From NCBI RefSeq assembly GCF_002863865.1, contig NZ_CP022684.1:1170931-1234930 (forward strand): a stretch of 64,000 bases of DNA, given 5' to 3'. This DNA comes from Ketobacter alkanivorans. Lineage in GTDB: Bacteria; Pseudomonadota; Gammaproteobacteria; Pseudomonadales; Ketobacteraceae. The position numbers and the translations under genes were made by a program. The notes beneath the pieces are model-generated. The model saw only the letters and a list, made by a program, of their open reading frames with translations. It did no database searches and had not been told where the DNA came from. This document shows, one piece after another, positions 1-9,042 of this stretch. How positions within the stretch are numbered: position 1 is the stretch's first letter; every line of letters begins with the position of its first letter.

Positions 1-313
1 CTTCCTTGTGCTGCTGAATAAACTCCCCCACATTCTGATAGATGGGTTGCACCACATCACTCATGGCATTTTCAGCAAACAGCGTGAACGTATCGGAAAT
101 AAGATCCGAAATATCTTTGAAATAATAGGTAGTGGCCGAAAGCGGCACATCCGCTTCCTTAGCGACGGCCCGATGGCGCACCCCACGGACACCGTCGTTC
201 ACCACAATGCGCAGAGCGGCCTCAAGAATAGCCTTGCGTCGCTGTTCACTGCGGGCGCGGGAGGCTTTGCGGCCGCGATAATTAATGGCGTTTTCATCCG
301 ACATGGCAGTCAT
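1..313 (-). CDS. TetR-family transcriptional regulator (partial, N-terminal part)
   Basis: Only about the first 104 residues are present; the gene runs off the left edge. The protein opens MTAMSDENAINYRGRKASRA, followed by a basic helix and a classic TetR helix-turn-helix at about residues 40-62, including RAVAKEADVPLSATTYYFKD. The ligand-binding half is outside the window, so the inducer and targets are unknown. Start at 313 gives the longest form; an in-frame ATG at 304 is equally possible because neither has a clear ribosome binding site. The next gene upstream on the same strand is the Lcp-like oxygenase, separated by a terminator, so the two are probably independent units. Confidence 0.85.
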   Translation of the reverse strand, partial: MTAMSDENAINYRGRKASRARSEQRRKAILEAALRIVVNDGVRGVRHRAVAKEADVPLSATTYYFKDISDLISDTFTLFAENAMSDVVQPIYQNVGEFIQQHKE

Positions 314-638
314 TACCGGTCAATTTACTTGGCTGGCAATGATACAAGAAATTGCGCCCCAGTTCATGGATAGAGACTGGGTAACGCTTTGTTTTTGTGC
401 CCTTTTTTTAAACACGTGGCAAAAAAAGGCCCCACCTGCATGAACTGCAAAGTGGGGCTCCCAGCAAGAAAGTGGATAAGGTAGTTGGTCTGTTGTGCTG
501 CCAATGTAACTATTGCAACGCCCTTGCCAACTCACCAAACTCCCTTATCTTGCTGTTTTTACAGAATTTTAGCCTCGCTTATCAAAAACTAATACTGTTT
601 CCAAACTGATGCGGCAGGTCAAAATTCGACCTTTTACG
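314..638. other. Intergenic region with terminator and a predicted RNA fold
   Basis: This 325-base gap lies between the stop of the Lcp-like gene and the start of the partial TetR gene. It holds a minus-strand terminator (421-458) and an imperfect long inverted repeat, GATAAGGTAGTTGG at 475-488 facing CCAAACTCCCTTATC at 535-549. No convincing short coding frame was seen. Confidence 0.5.
421..458 (-). terminator. Rho-independent terminator after the Lcp-like gene
   Basis: Read on the minus strand, the stem GCCCCAC/GTGGGGC closes a 16-base loop and is followed by a run of seven T. It would end transcripts coming from the oxygenase gene that stops at 639. Confidence 0.8.
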
Positions 639-1781
639 TCAGGCCAGGCTACGGAACGCGAACCGTGCCGGATCGCCCCCCAAACCATCAAAAATGTTCT
701 TGCGCCGCATGCTGTGGTTTCCCTTCTCTAGCAATTTCTGCAGTACCTGGGGCGCAAAAACCCGGCCTTTAGCTGCAACACGGATCGCCTCCCTAATCAG
801 TTTCACCTTAATGCGATCCGCAGGGGTGGCGTGCAGATTGATATCTTTTGCAACCAACGGCCCTACCAAATACTCACTAAACGCAACCAACAAGCCTTCT
901 GACAGATAAAAAGGTGGCTCCCCCGCCATATCCCGCAACAGCGCTTTGGCCAGCTTTTCGCTATCTGGGCTTGGGCTGTATAAATGAGACGACAACTGTA
1001 AAGCCAGCATCTCCTGCTCTTCCAGCCCCGCTGGCAGCAAAGCCTCTTTCACCCCCAGAACATAACCGGCATAGCGCCAGAAATACTGCATCAGGCTCTT
1101 TTCCTCATGACTTAGGTTAACGCCCAAACGGCCGATGCCCCTTGCCACCATAAAATCAAACTCCATAACCGTACCGGCCATATCTTCCTGATTTATGGGC
1201 TGATCGTACTTTTCCACATCCCATTTACCTGAGTTCCAGAGAAACTGACGAACTGAAGAGTGGGTGAGACGCACCTCCATCAACGTACGATGGCCAATGG
1301 AACCCGGTGCAATATTTCCTGTGCCAACCATATTGTGTAGTAACTGCCCTGTTTCATAAATTCGTCGCGTAACATCTTTCTGCAAACGACCGGTTGCCAC
1401 CAACACCTGAGACGGCTTGTTATAGGCATAACCTTCCACCAGACTGCTGCACAGCAACACCAACCCTTGCAGGGGAGCATAGCGTTTGAACACGCGGCTC
1501 CCCTCCTCAAGCACATCAAAGTCCACCCAACCGGGCACGTCGTTGCAGCTATCAAAAAACGCTTGAAAGACACCACCTTCGGACTGAGCACGGGCCTCCA
1601 CCTGATCATACATGTCCGAGGGACGACCCCGCTTTATCAACGCAGTGCAAGCATCTGCCTGATCATCACAAACCTGTCGCCATTGCTGAAGCCGGGCATG
1701 AGAGTAACGATCCCACCAAACTCTCTGCTGGGGGGTTTGCGGGCCTTGCTGGATTCGTTCTAATTCTTCTGGAGTTGGCAT
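639..1781 (-). CDS. DUF2236 / MpaB-Lcp-like oxygenase family protein
   Basis: The 380-residue product resembles the DUF2236 family, which includes latex-clearing protein Lcp (rubber oxygenase) and ER-bound oxygenase MpaB. No signal peptide is visible. In Lcp a haem b is held by a histidine, with a nearby Arg and Thr conserved. Here R140, T144 (within TRRIYETG) and H174 (within VRLTHSSVRQ) have the same spacing, R-x3-T-x29-H, as I recall for the Lcp residues. Start at ATG 1781 is preferred; the frame stays open to a TTG at 1829. The substrate cannot be deduced: most family members outside actinomycetes are uncharacterised, so rubber cleavage should not be assumed. The AraC gene is divergent across 236 bp. 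Confidence 0.75.
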   Translation of the reverse strand: MPTPEELERIQQGPQTPQQRVWWDRYSHARLQQWRQVCDDQADACTALIKRGRPSDMYDQVEARAQSEGGVFQAFFDSCNDVPGWVDFDVLEEGSRVFKRYAPLQGLVLLCSSLVEGYAYNKPSQVLVATGRLQKDVTRRIYETGQLLHNMVGTGNIAPGSIGHRTLMEVRLTHSSVRQFLWNSGKWDVEKYDQPINQEDMAGTVMEFDFMVARGIGRLGVNLSHEEKSLMQYFWRYAGYVLGVKEALLPAGLEEQEMLALQLSSHLYSPSPDSEKLAKALLRDMAGEPPFYLSEGLLVAFSEYLVGPLVAKDINLHATPADRIKVKLIREAIRVAAKGRVFAPQVLQKLLEKGNHSMRRKNIFDGLGGDPARFAFRSLA

Positions 1782-2017
1782 ACTGACACCGTTTAATAAA
1801 TGACCGATTGGTTCTCTAAACAGTAGCAAAACCCAACACGGCTGACAAGAACCCGTGAGTTCTATATTTGAGGCGTGCTTCTAGATCTATTAAAAATGTT
1901 AATAAAGTTATCCAGAAAAACATTTACGAAAATTGAATCCTATAATAAACGCAGTCGAGTTTCGATTTTATTCGATACCGAAACACTATCCATAACAATA
2001 ACGACAGCTCAGAATCC

Positions 2018-2818
2018 ATGAACAGTAAAAACGACTGCCCCATCCTGCTTTACTTGTGGAAACAGCGCACCCTTTACATAGGGGAGCTTCCCCATATACC
2101 CAACCTTACCCCTGGCGCATCCACATTATTACTGGGAATGGAAAAGCCGTTTCCTATCCGCAACCATAAAACCGGTGAAGAACGTATTGTACGATCGGCA
2201 TTAATTCCAGCCGGCACCCATTTTGGTGCAGATCCACAGGGTCAGTACATGGTGAATTGTTATCTTGATCCATTGGGTCATGACACGCGGCGCCTGTCGA
2301 CGTTGATGCAACATCAGTTAGGGGCGATCTGGACTGACAGCATCACAGAACACCATCAGTTGAATGTATTTAACGACATCCTCAAAAGTCGTATGCCACC
2401 ATCCGAAGCTTATACAGCATTAACTGAGCACGTGTTCCCAACCGAAACCCAGGGCGAGGGGCCGTTAAGCAATGACGCTCGTGTCACCACAGTCATTAAC
2501 CTCATACAAAATGATCCGCTCTCGAATGTATCCACAGACCGGCTCGCCGAGCAGGCAGGATTGACCCCGTCACAATTGAATCGCTGGTTCAAGAAAATTA
2601 CGGGGGTACCGGTACGTCGCTACCGACTGTGGCATAGGTTATTTATAACCGCGACGCTTATGGGGCAGGGAAAGAACTTAACCGAAGCCGCCCACGAAGC
2701 AGGCTTTTCAGACTCATCTCATCTGAACCATACCTTCCGCAGCATGCTTGGATTGACACCATCATTTGTATTTCAGCGTTCAGATCGACTCCATATATTT
2801 GCACACCAAGGACAATAA
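2018..2818 (+). CDS. AraC-family transcriptional regulator
   Basis: 266 residues. The N-terminal half (about 10-110) looks like a small cupin-type sensor domain as in AraC regulators. The C-terminal 100 residues carry two helix-turn-helix motifs: LAEQAGLTPSQLNRWFKKIT and, 40 residues on, EAAHEAGFSDSSHLNHTFRS followed by MLGLTPS, which is the family signature. It is divergent from the Lcp-like oxygenase and convergent with a lipoprotein hydrolase, so the oxygenase is the natural target; this is inference. The start ATG lies just after the AT-rich 1860-2010 region, which probably holds both divergent promoters. Confidence 0.9.
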   Translation: MNSKNDCPILLYLWKQRTLYIGELPHIPNLTPGASTLLLGMEKPFPIRNHKTGEERIVRSALIPAGTHFGADPQGQYMVNCYLDPLGHDTRRLSTLMQHQLGAIWTDSITEHHQLNVFNDILKSRMPPSEAYTALTEHVFPTETQGEGPLSNDARVTTVINLIQNDPLSNVSTDRLAEQAGLTPSQLNRWFKKITGVPVRRYRLWHRLFITATLMGQGKNLTEAAHEAGFSDSSHLNHTFRSMLGLTPSFVFQRSDRLHIFAHQGQ

Positions 2819-2822
2819 AAGC

Positions 2823-2852
2823 GGCAAGGCTCCCAAACTGGGTAGCCTTGCC
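2823..2852. terminator. Bidirectional terminator between convergent genes
   Basis: GGCAAGGCT (2823-2831) pairs with AGCCTTGCC (2844-2852), and an inner CCCA/TGGG extends the stem. It sits exactly between the stop codons of the AraC gene and the hydrolase. T-runs are weak on both strands. Confidence 0.65.
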
Positions 2853-2862
2853 AAACATCCCA

Positions 2863-4218
2863 CTACAGTGAGTCTAACCAGTCGGCCATTGCGGGAAAGG
2901 AAATCGCTGGCGCTGTGTTACCTAACACAACATCCAGATGCGACGTGCCGGGTATAACAATCCAATCGTCCTTATCTGTAGGTGTTTTGCCATTGAATAT
3001 TAAATCCGACATTCGATCAGGGCTGACACCGCCATCGGACTCAGAAAACACAGCAAACGCCGGCACCGTCAACAAACTCATATGATCGTTGTAATAGTAA
3101 TAGCCATCGCCAGCCACACGATCCTCAGCGATTAAACGATCTCTATTCTCATAACCATTCTGCCAATGCTCACGCAGCTGATAGTCGTTCAGCCCCCAGT
3201 CCGCAAACTGCGCTATCCCACCAACGTAAAAACTTGAAAGACCAATGCGCACCATAAAGTCTTCTACGTACCCGTTGGTATTTCCAGCACTCCAGATTTC
3301 CAAAGCACCAAACAAATCCATCCAGGAGGGCAACAACGTAGGGAATGCATGAGCCATATTAGCAATAGTTTTAAATATCAAATCAGTCGCACCAGACACA
3401 AGCACCGGCGGCAACACAGATAATACAACGGGTAAAACCGCATCCAGATCCATCTTCACTTCGAGCGCCAAAATATCCCAGCCGACTGCATTATCCAGCA
3501 TAAAATTGTATGCAAGCTTAGGTGCGCCAGCGGGGTCAATCGCCAAATACCCGGCAACCTGACTATTACGTTGAGCTGCCAGGGAGGCATCTCCCACGAC
3601 ATGAGGCAAGTAGTCTCCCTGACGCACCACTGCCGCATCCATTGTCGTGCCCTGCAAATACTGATAGGCACACATGCTGCCGGTACTGAACCCACCAATG
3701 ACCGGTTTTCTACCCGTTACGGCACGAACCTTACTGACCGCTGCGGGGTAATCCAACGCACACCATACATCCAGAGTCGTATTGGGATGGCCATCATCCG
3801 ACTTAAAATCACCTCGCCCAACCCCCCGATAATTTGCCATCCAAACATCGTAGCCACGCAGGTACAAATAATGGGCCAGACTATACATCTTCAGGTTATC
3901 TTTCTTGATGGTTGGATCGTTACGCGCCCACGCGGGTGCATCTTCGGGCAATTTATAGTTATAGCTGTTCAACCACAAAGGGGATCGAACATCGAACTGA
4001 TCAAAGTTATTCATTATTCCCGGAAACAATAAAACCGGCATACTGTTACGATATCCATGGGAAGGGCTGGGCCGATAACGGCGCATCTTTATATCCAGCC
4101 CGTCTTGGGTTTTGGCAACATACAACCCTTCAACACCGGCAGCTCCACCACCACATCCAGGCAAAACCATAATCAGGCCCAGCAACATCAGCACTGGAAG
4201 CGCATTAGTTATTCTCAT
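2863..4218 (-). CDS. Lipoprotein alpha/beta hydrolase (acid-lipase-like)
   Basis: 451 residues. The N-terminus is a lipoprotein signal peptide ending VLPGC, with the lipidated Cys at about 22, so it is likely anchored to the envelope. The alpha/beta-hydrolase core shows an HG-type loop (VLLFPGIMNN), the strand RGYDVWMANYRGVGRG typical of lipase/abhydrolase families, and the nucleophile elbow GFSTG (Ser about 178). The acid is probably the Asp in FSESDGGVSP and the base the His in PGTSHLDVVLG, both near the C-terminus in the expected order. ATG 4218 is chosen; the frame also allows GTG 4221. Substrate is unknown; the layout suits esters with long acyl chains. Confidence 0.8.
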   Translation of the reverse strand: MRITNALPVLMLLGLIMVLPGCGGGAAGVEGLYVAKTQDGLDIKMRRYRPSPSHGYRNSMPVLLFPGIMNNFDQFDVRSPLWLNSYNYKLPEDAPAWARNDPTIKKDNLKMYSLAHYLYLRGYDVWMANYRGVGRGDFKSDDGHPNTTLDVWCALDYPAAVSKVRAVTGRKPVIGGFSTGSMCAYQYLQGTTMDAAVVRQGDYLPHVVGDASLAAQRNSQVAGYLAIDPAGAPKLAYNFMLDNAVGWDILALEVKMDLDAVLPVVLSVLPPVLVSGATDLIFKTIANMAHAFPTLLPSWMDLFGALEIWSAGNTNGYVEDFMVRIGLSSFYVGGIAQFADWGLNDYQLREHWQNGYENRDRLIAEDRVAGDGYYYYNDHMSLLTVPAFAVFSESDGGVSPDRMSDLIFNGKTPTDKDDWIVIPGTSHLDVVLGNTAPAISFPAMADWLDSL

Positions 4219-4444
4219 CACATATAGTCTCTTATTGTTTTAACTATTATTTTTGATTTACAGAAGGCAAAACAACGCCGCGCCCTGAAATTCAATTTCA
4301 AAGCATCCTCGCTGAGCAGCGAACAATTACCTTTCTGATAGGCCACTACCTTAATGCGAGTGTCCGAATTAGACTTGTATGAATTTAACACCCGGCCCGT
4401 AAATGATAGACTGGCCGCAATCATTGAATCTCTGCAGGCCTCTC

Positions 4445-5356
4445 ATGCACCAACCCTATGTATCACTCCGCCAGATAGATGAACTGGTTTGCCTTCAAAT
4501 AGATCACCCAAAAGCCAGGGCATTAGTGGCACTGCAAGGGGCGCAACTGCTGGAATACACACCAGCAGGGGCACAACCTGTTATATGGCTGAGCGAACAG
4601 GCAGAATTCAAAAGAGGACAATCCATACGTGGAGGCATACCCATCTGCTGGCCCTGGTTTGGGGATGCACGTAAAAACCCTGAAACGGTACAAGCCATGC
4701 TGCCAGAAGGAAACCTGCCCGCTCACGGCTGGGTAAGAAGCAAACCTTGGCTGCTTGACCGAATCAGCAGTGACGATAACGGGGTACACCTGAAACTATG
4801 CTTTCCTGAAACACAGTGGCCAGCACCGTTCCCTCAAGGTGTAGAACTGAGCGTAGAAATGAGCATTGGGGAGGAGCTGAACATAGCCCTGCTCACCGAA
4901 AACAAATCAGACCAAACCCTAAATATAAGCCAGGCACTGCACAGCTACTTTGCAGTTAGCGATGTTATCCACGCCAGCATTAACAATCTAATACACGTAC
5001 CCTTTATCGACACACTGAATGACTGGAACGAAAACATCGACCAAGCTCCGATCTGCATTAGCGGCGAGACTGATCGCATATACAAGAACACGCCTGAGAT
5101 GATTTGCATTGTAGATTCTAAATGGAATCGAGAAATTCAAATTTACTCCAAAGATTCACAATCGGCCGTAGTGTGGAATCCGTGGATTGAAAAAGCCAAA
5201 CGACTGAGTCAATTTGAGAGCAGTGCATACAAACAGATGCTGTGCGTGGAAACGGCTAATGTATTGAATAATTGTAAGGAGCTACCACCAGGAAGTGGAT
5301 GGGTATTGCAGACAAACATTGCAAATCACAGCACTCCGCCTATCGCTAACTGTTAG
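4445..5356 (+). CDS. D-hexose-6-phosphate mutarotase (YeaD-like)
   Basis: 303 residues from ATG 4445; an upstream in-frame ATG at 4403 adds 14 residues without family similarity. It interconverts alpha and beta anomers of glucose-6-phosphate and related sugars. The galactose-mutarotase-like fold is marked by SIRGGIPICWPWFGDAR, the first His in LPAHGWVRSKPW, the second His in QALHSYFAVSD and the catalytic Glu in LCVETANV, in the usual order. Cytosolic, no signal peptide. It stands alone, convergent with the PocR kinase, sharing an overlapping terminator. Confidence 0.88.
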   Translation: MHQPYVSLRQIDELVCLQIDHPKARALVALQGAQLLEYTPAGAQPVIWLSEQAEFKRGQSIRGGIPICWPWFGDARKNPETVQAMLPEGNLPAHGWVRSKPWLLDRISSDDNGVHLKLCFPETQWPAPFPQGVELSVEMSIGEELNIALLTENKSDQTLNISQALHSYFAVSDVIHASINNLIHVPFIDTLNDWNENIDQAPICISGETDRIYKNTPEMICIVDSKWNREIQIYSKDSQSAVVWNPWIEKAKRLSQFESSAYKQMLCVETANVLNNCKELPPGSGWVLQTNIANHSTPPIANC

Positions 5357-5374
5357 GGGCACCCCCAAACAGTT
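5348..5374. terminator. Bidirectional terminator overlapping two gene ends
   Basis: AACTGTT-A-GGGG pairs with CCCC-A-AACAGTT with one mismatch and a tiny loop. It covers the last bases of the mutarotase gene and touches the stop of the convergent kinase gene. Confidence 0.6.
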
Positions 5375-7570
5375 ACATTGCGCTTATAAGATCAACGCCT
5401 AGCAATGCGGCTACATCCTCAACCTCGAAGGGCTTGTTTAAGTAACCATTAAACAGCGTATCGCAGCCTCTTTCTTTCATTTCATCTATGGTATGGGCTG
5501 TAACCAAGTAGATGCTTGCAGAGGAAATACAGTTTTTCAATTCCCAATCTCTAATCTTTCGTGCCGCCTCGATACCATCCATCCCCGGCATCTCACAGTC
5601 CATAAATACAATGTCAGGCCTCTCTGCTTGACAGCATGCATCGACAGCCTCACGACCTGTACAGGCAATATCAATGTCTGTGTTTTCCCAATCTTCAAGA
5701 ACGCTAGACAGAATAAAGCGGTTCACATCATCGTCATCAACAATCAAAATCTTAGTAGGGTTAATGAAGTTAGGTTTCTTCGATTCTTGCGGTATGAACT
5801 GAACCAAACAATCCACCAGCTCGGTATAAGTAATGGGCTTACTTAAATAACCATCAGTAACCTCGAGGATTTTTTTCTTTTCCACCATTAGAGCGGATGC
5901 CGTAGCGGCAACAACTGGTATGTTCTTTGTGTCTGCATTGGATTTAAGGCGCTGAGTTGCTTCGTATCCATCCATAACCGGCATTTTCATATCCATGAAA
6001 ATAAGATCCGGACCATGCTGCTGCGCCAGAGCTATCGCTCGCTCTCCATTATCTGCCAACAAAACCTTAAAGCGCCACTCATCAAGGTAGGTAACCAGCA
6101 GATCTCGATTCATCTGGTGGTCATCCACCACCAATATAGTTGCAGGGGAAAATTGAATGGAACCAGGGCGACGCTCCCGTTTGAGATCACCTTTATGACC
6201 AAGCTCGGATAAAACCTCAACACCGTCGAATCTGCACTGAAACGTGCTGCCGCGCCCTAATGTACTTTCTAGCGTCAGATCACCGCCCAGAAGATCCACG
6301 AGTTGTTTAGTCAAGGCCAGCCCCAACCCTGTCCCCCCATAATCACCTAATTTCTGACCTGTCGCCTGCTCAAATGCTTTCAAAACGAGGGGTTGGTCGG
6401 CTGAGCTAATTCCCTTCCCGGTATCAGAAACTGACAATATAATGGTCGTCAAGGCATCATTTTTATCGTTCGAAAACGCCTGGCAATGAACTTTAATATA
6501 GCCGTTGTCGGTAAATTTTAAGGCATTACCAACCAAGTTCATCAGTATTTGCCTGAGTTTAGTCTCATCAAAGCTAATGACATCTGGCACCTCACTGGAA
6601 ACATTCAGCGTTAAATCCAGATCTTTCTCAGCCGCTTGTCGTTTGAATATAATGCCTATCTCATGTAACAGGGATTGCATAGACATCGGCTGCTTTTGAA
6701 CAGGCATCTTCCCTGCTTCTATTTTTGAAAGGTCTAATACTGAATTGATAAGATTCAGCAACCCTTTCCCCGCTAGATGGATAGATTCCAAATACTGCTT
6801 CTTATCAGCGTCTTTCTCTTTTGCCCTTAGTATTTCAGAATACCCTAGTACCACATTGAGCGGAGTACGGAGTTCATGGGACATATTGGACAGAAATTTG
6901 GATTTCGCCAAGTTAGCAGCCTCGGCTAACCGTAAAGATTCGTTAAGCTTGGCAGTTCGCTCATCAACCAATGATTGCAATTGATTTCGGTGATTCTCAA
7001 GTTCTTTATTGGCCTCGAGCACTCTCAGATTGGCTGCGCCGGATGCTCCTATCATTTCCGCAATTCGGACTAGAAACGCCATATGCGATTTTATGGTGGC
7101 CTCATCATATACGGGCACCTTCGCAATGGCCTCCAGATAAGCCTCCTCCTCAAAGCCCGCCTCTTCAGCTTGCCTCAAAAATACTCTACATCAGGCTTCT
7201 CTATGAAAAACTGACCGGTGAAAAAGTTTGCCATATGCCGCCCGTTAACGATGACGGGCGTCGCCACATCGACTAACCCATTTCGACAACGATACACATT
7301 ATACTTATCACCTTTGGATAATGATCCCGCCAATGATGTATCACTTTCGTGGCAACGCTTTCTTGTGACATCACTTTCGCGGTGGAATTGAGTGCAGGAA
7401 TCCTGCCAGTTGGTGGCTATCAGTATTTCGCCTTCGAGATCAAGCAGCGCAGTAACCATTCCTGTGATATCGCTGTAGCTCTGGAATAGTTCCGTTAGCT
7501 CTTCAATATCAATGATTTCATTGATATGTGGCCCGCCCTTATCGCGAATAATTATATTATTATTCGACAT
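5373..7570 (-). pseudogene. PocR-domain hybrid histidine kinase with two receivers, frameshifted
   Basis: Read as one gene it would encode 732 residues: PocR sensory domain (about 20-180), a coiled coil, HisKA with the phospho-acceptor His in FLSNMSHELRTPLN (about 232), HATPase with GGTGLGLAL, then two intact receivers with phospho-Asp in FMDMKMPVMDG and FMDCEMPGMDG. It has no membrane segment, so it is a cytosolic sensor. The frame breaks near 7177-7181: the upstream part ends DVEYF then TGA, and the continuation RQAEEAGFEEEAYLEAIAKV, a normal part of PocR domains, lies in the -1 frame. The junction is a run of five T; one extra T, or a -1 slip on TTT, restores the frame. Start ATG 7570 is preferred over 7591. 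It may be a pseudogene, a sequencing error or a recoded gene; both halves otherwise look intact. Confidence 0.8.
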
Positions 7571-7729
7571 TTCATTATTACCTGGCCGCATCTAAAACTT
7601 GAGCTGTGCAGATACAAAAGTGAATTTTTGCCTAATTACGAACAATCAGAAAAGCAACTGCAATATTGATATTAGTACAATATAGTTCAGAAACCAAACG
7701 ATATTGCCAGGGGCGAGGGTCAAACTGGG

Positions 7730-7737
7730 GATGAACG
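7730..7737 (+). repeat. Target-site duplication, left copy
   Basis: GATGAACG directly abuts the left end of the insertion sequence and recurs at 9035-9042 just outside the right end. A following G matches too, so it could be read as 9 bp. Lengths of 8-9 bp are usual for the IS256 family. Confidence 0.85.
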
Positions 7738-7741
7738 GGTA

Positions 7742-7761
7742 GTGTTCAGAATTCTGTGTCA
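7742..7761 (+). repeat. Left terminal inverted repeat of the IS256-family element
   Basis: GTGTTCAGAATTCTGTGTCA; pairs with the right repeat at 18 of 20 positions. Confidence 0.88.
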
Positions 7762-7793
7762 TTTCTTTATCATTAGACCAAAAGAGATGACCT

Positions 7794-8999
7794 ATGACCA
7801 AACCTACTTTCGATATGGAAGCCGCCCTCAAAGCCCTGCGTGAAGGCCAAGACCTCACTGGCAAGGACGGCATCCTGACACCCCTGATCAAACAGCTCAC
7901 AGAGGCCGCCATGAAGGCCGAGCTGGAAGAGCATCTGGCCAACGAGGAAGCCCCTAACCGTAAGAACGGCAAGTCTTCCAAGACCATAAAAGGCCCTACG
8001 GGCAGCTTTGAGCTGGATACCCCCAGAGACCGGTCTGGCACCTTCGAACCCCAGCTGGTCAAAAAGAACCAGACTCACCTCACCGATGAATTGGAACGCA
8101 AGATCCTGGCTCTGTTTGCCCTGGGTAACAGTTATCAGGATATCCGCGGCCATATTGCCGATCTCTACGGTGTCGAGCTTTCCAATGGTACCATCAATGC
8201 TGTCACCGACAAGCTTCTCCCAGAGCTTCAGGCATGGCGTGAGCGAGATCTGGAGGCTATCTATCCGATCGTCTGGCTGGATGCGATTCACTACAAGATC
8301 AAGGAAAACGGCCGCTATGTCAGCAAGGCTATCTACACCATTCTGGGCCTCAATATCGAAGGCAAGAAGGAGCTGCTGGGCCTGTATTTATCGGATCAGG
8401 AAGGTGCTCACCACTGGCTATCTGTGTTGACCGACCTGAACAACCGGGGCCTAAAAGATATTCTGATTGCCTGCGTGGATGGCCTGAAAGGCTTCCCTGA
8501 AGCCATTGAGACCATCTACCCCGACACCGAGATTCAGCACTGCATCATCCACCAGATCCGCAACTCCATGAAGTACGTTGCCTCCAAAAATCAGAAAGCC
8601 TTCATGAGTGACCTGAAGTGCGTTTACAAGGCTACCACCCTCAACGCCGCAGAAATTGCCTTGGACGACCTGGAAGCCAAATGGGGCGACAAATATCCAA
8701 TGGTAATCCAGTCTTGGCGCAGTAAATGGCCGACGTTATCGACTTACTTTAAGTACCCGGATTACGTGCAGAAGGCGATCTACACGACAAACGCTGTCGA
8801 GGCTGTACACCGCCAGTTCCGAAAACTCACCAAGACGAAAGGCGGCTTCCCTAATGAAAACAGCTTACTGAAGCTGTTGTATGCCGGTATACTCAAAGCC
8901 ACTGAGCGATGGACTCACCCGATACAGAACTGGAACCTGACGCTGTCACAGCTCACAATCCACTTCCCAGACCGGCTGGAGAAATACATCAGCTTATGA
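7794..8999 (+). CDS. IS256-family transposase (mutator type)
   Basis: 401 residues, normal length for the family and without interruption. The DDE catalytic core is readable: first Asp in PIVWLDAIHYK, second Asp in IACVDGLKGFPEAI, followed by the family hallmark HCIIHQIRNSMKYV, and the Glu in IYTTNAVEAVHRQFRKLTKT. The N-terminal 100 residues hold the end-binding region (LTEAAMKAELEEHLANEEA). The start codon lies 32 bp inside the left inverted repeat, so transcription may begin in or beyond that repeat. Codon use is richer in GC-ending codons than in the adjoining kinase gene, consistent with foreign origin. Confidence 0.96.
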   Translation: MTKPTFDMEAALKALREGQDLTGKDGILTPLIKQLTEAAMKAELEEHLANEEAPNRKNGKSSKTIKGPTGSFELDTPRDRSGTFEPQLVKKNQTHLTDELERKILALFALGNSYQDIRGHIADLYGVELSNGTINAVTDKLLPELQAWRERDLEAIYPIVWLDAIHYKIKENGRYVSKAIYTILGLNIEGKKELLGLYLSDQEGAHHWLSVLTDLNNRGLKDILIACVDGLKGFPEAIETIYPDTEIQHCIIHQIRNSMKYVASKNQKAFMSDLKCVYKATTLNAAEIALDDLEAKWGDKYPMVIQSWRSKWPTLSTYFKYPDYVQKAIYTTNAVEAVHRQFRKLTKTKGGFPNENSLLKLLYAGILKATERWTHPIQNWNLTLSQLTIHFPDRLEKYISL

Positions 9000-9010
9000 C
9001 GCCACTAGGC

Positions 9011-9030
9011 TGACACAGAATTTTGAACGC
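9011..9030 (-). repeat. Right terminal inverted repeat of the IS256-family element
   Basis: On the minus strand it reads GCGTTCAAAATTCTGTGTCA, the partner of the left repeat. Confidence 0.88.
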
Positions 9031-9034
9031 CCTC

Positions 9035-9042
9035 GATGAACG
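9035..9042 (+). repeat. Target-site duplication, right copy
   Basis: GATGAACG, identical to 7730-7737. Confidence 0.85.

Larger units (their letters stand above)
7738..9034 (+). mobile_element. IS256-family insertion sequence, apparently complete
   Basis: About 1.3 kb, bounded by 8-bp direct repeats and carrying one transposase gene. Terminal inverted repeats GTGTTCAGAATTCTGTGTCA (7742-7761) and, on the other strand, GCGTTCAAAATTCTGTGTCA (9011-9030) match at 18 of 20 positions; similarity weakens in the outermost four bases. An intact reading frame, matched ends and an unmutated target duplication argue for recent arrival. Confidence 0.92.

Noticed and set aside
5373..7570. Reading the PocR half and the kinase half as two overlapping genes with a TTGA overlap
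   Set aside because: The domain boundary lies in the middle of a PocR domain and the downstream half lacks a ribosome binding site; one frameshifted gene is a better reading.
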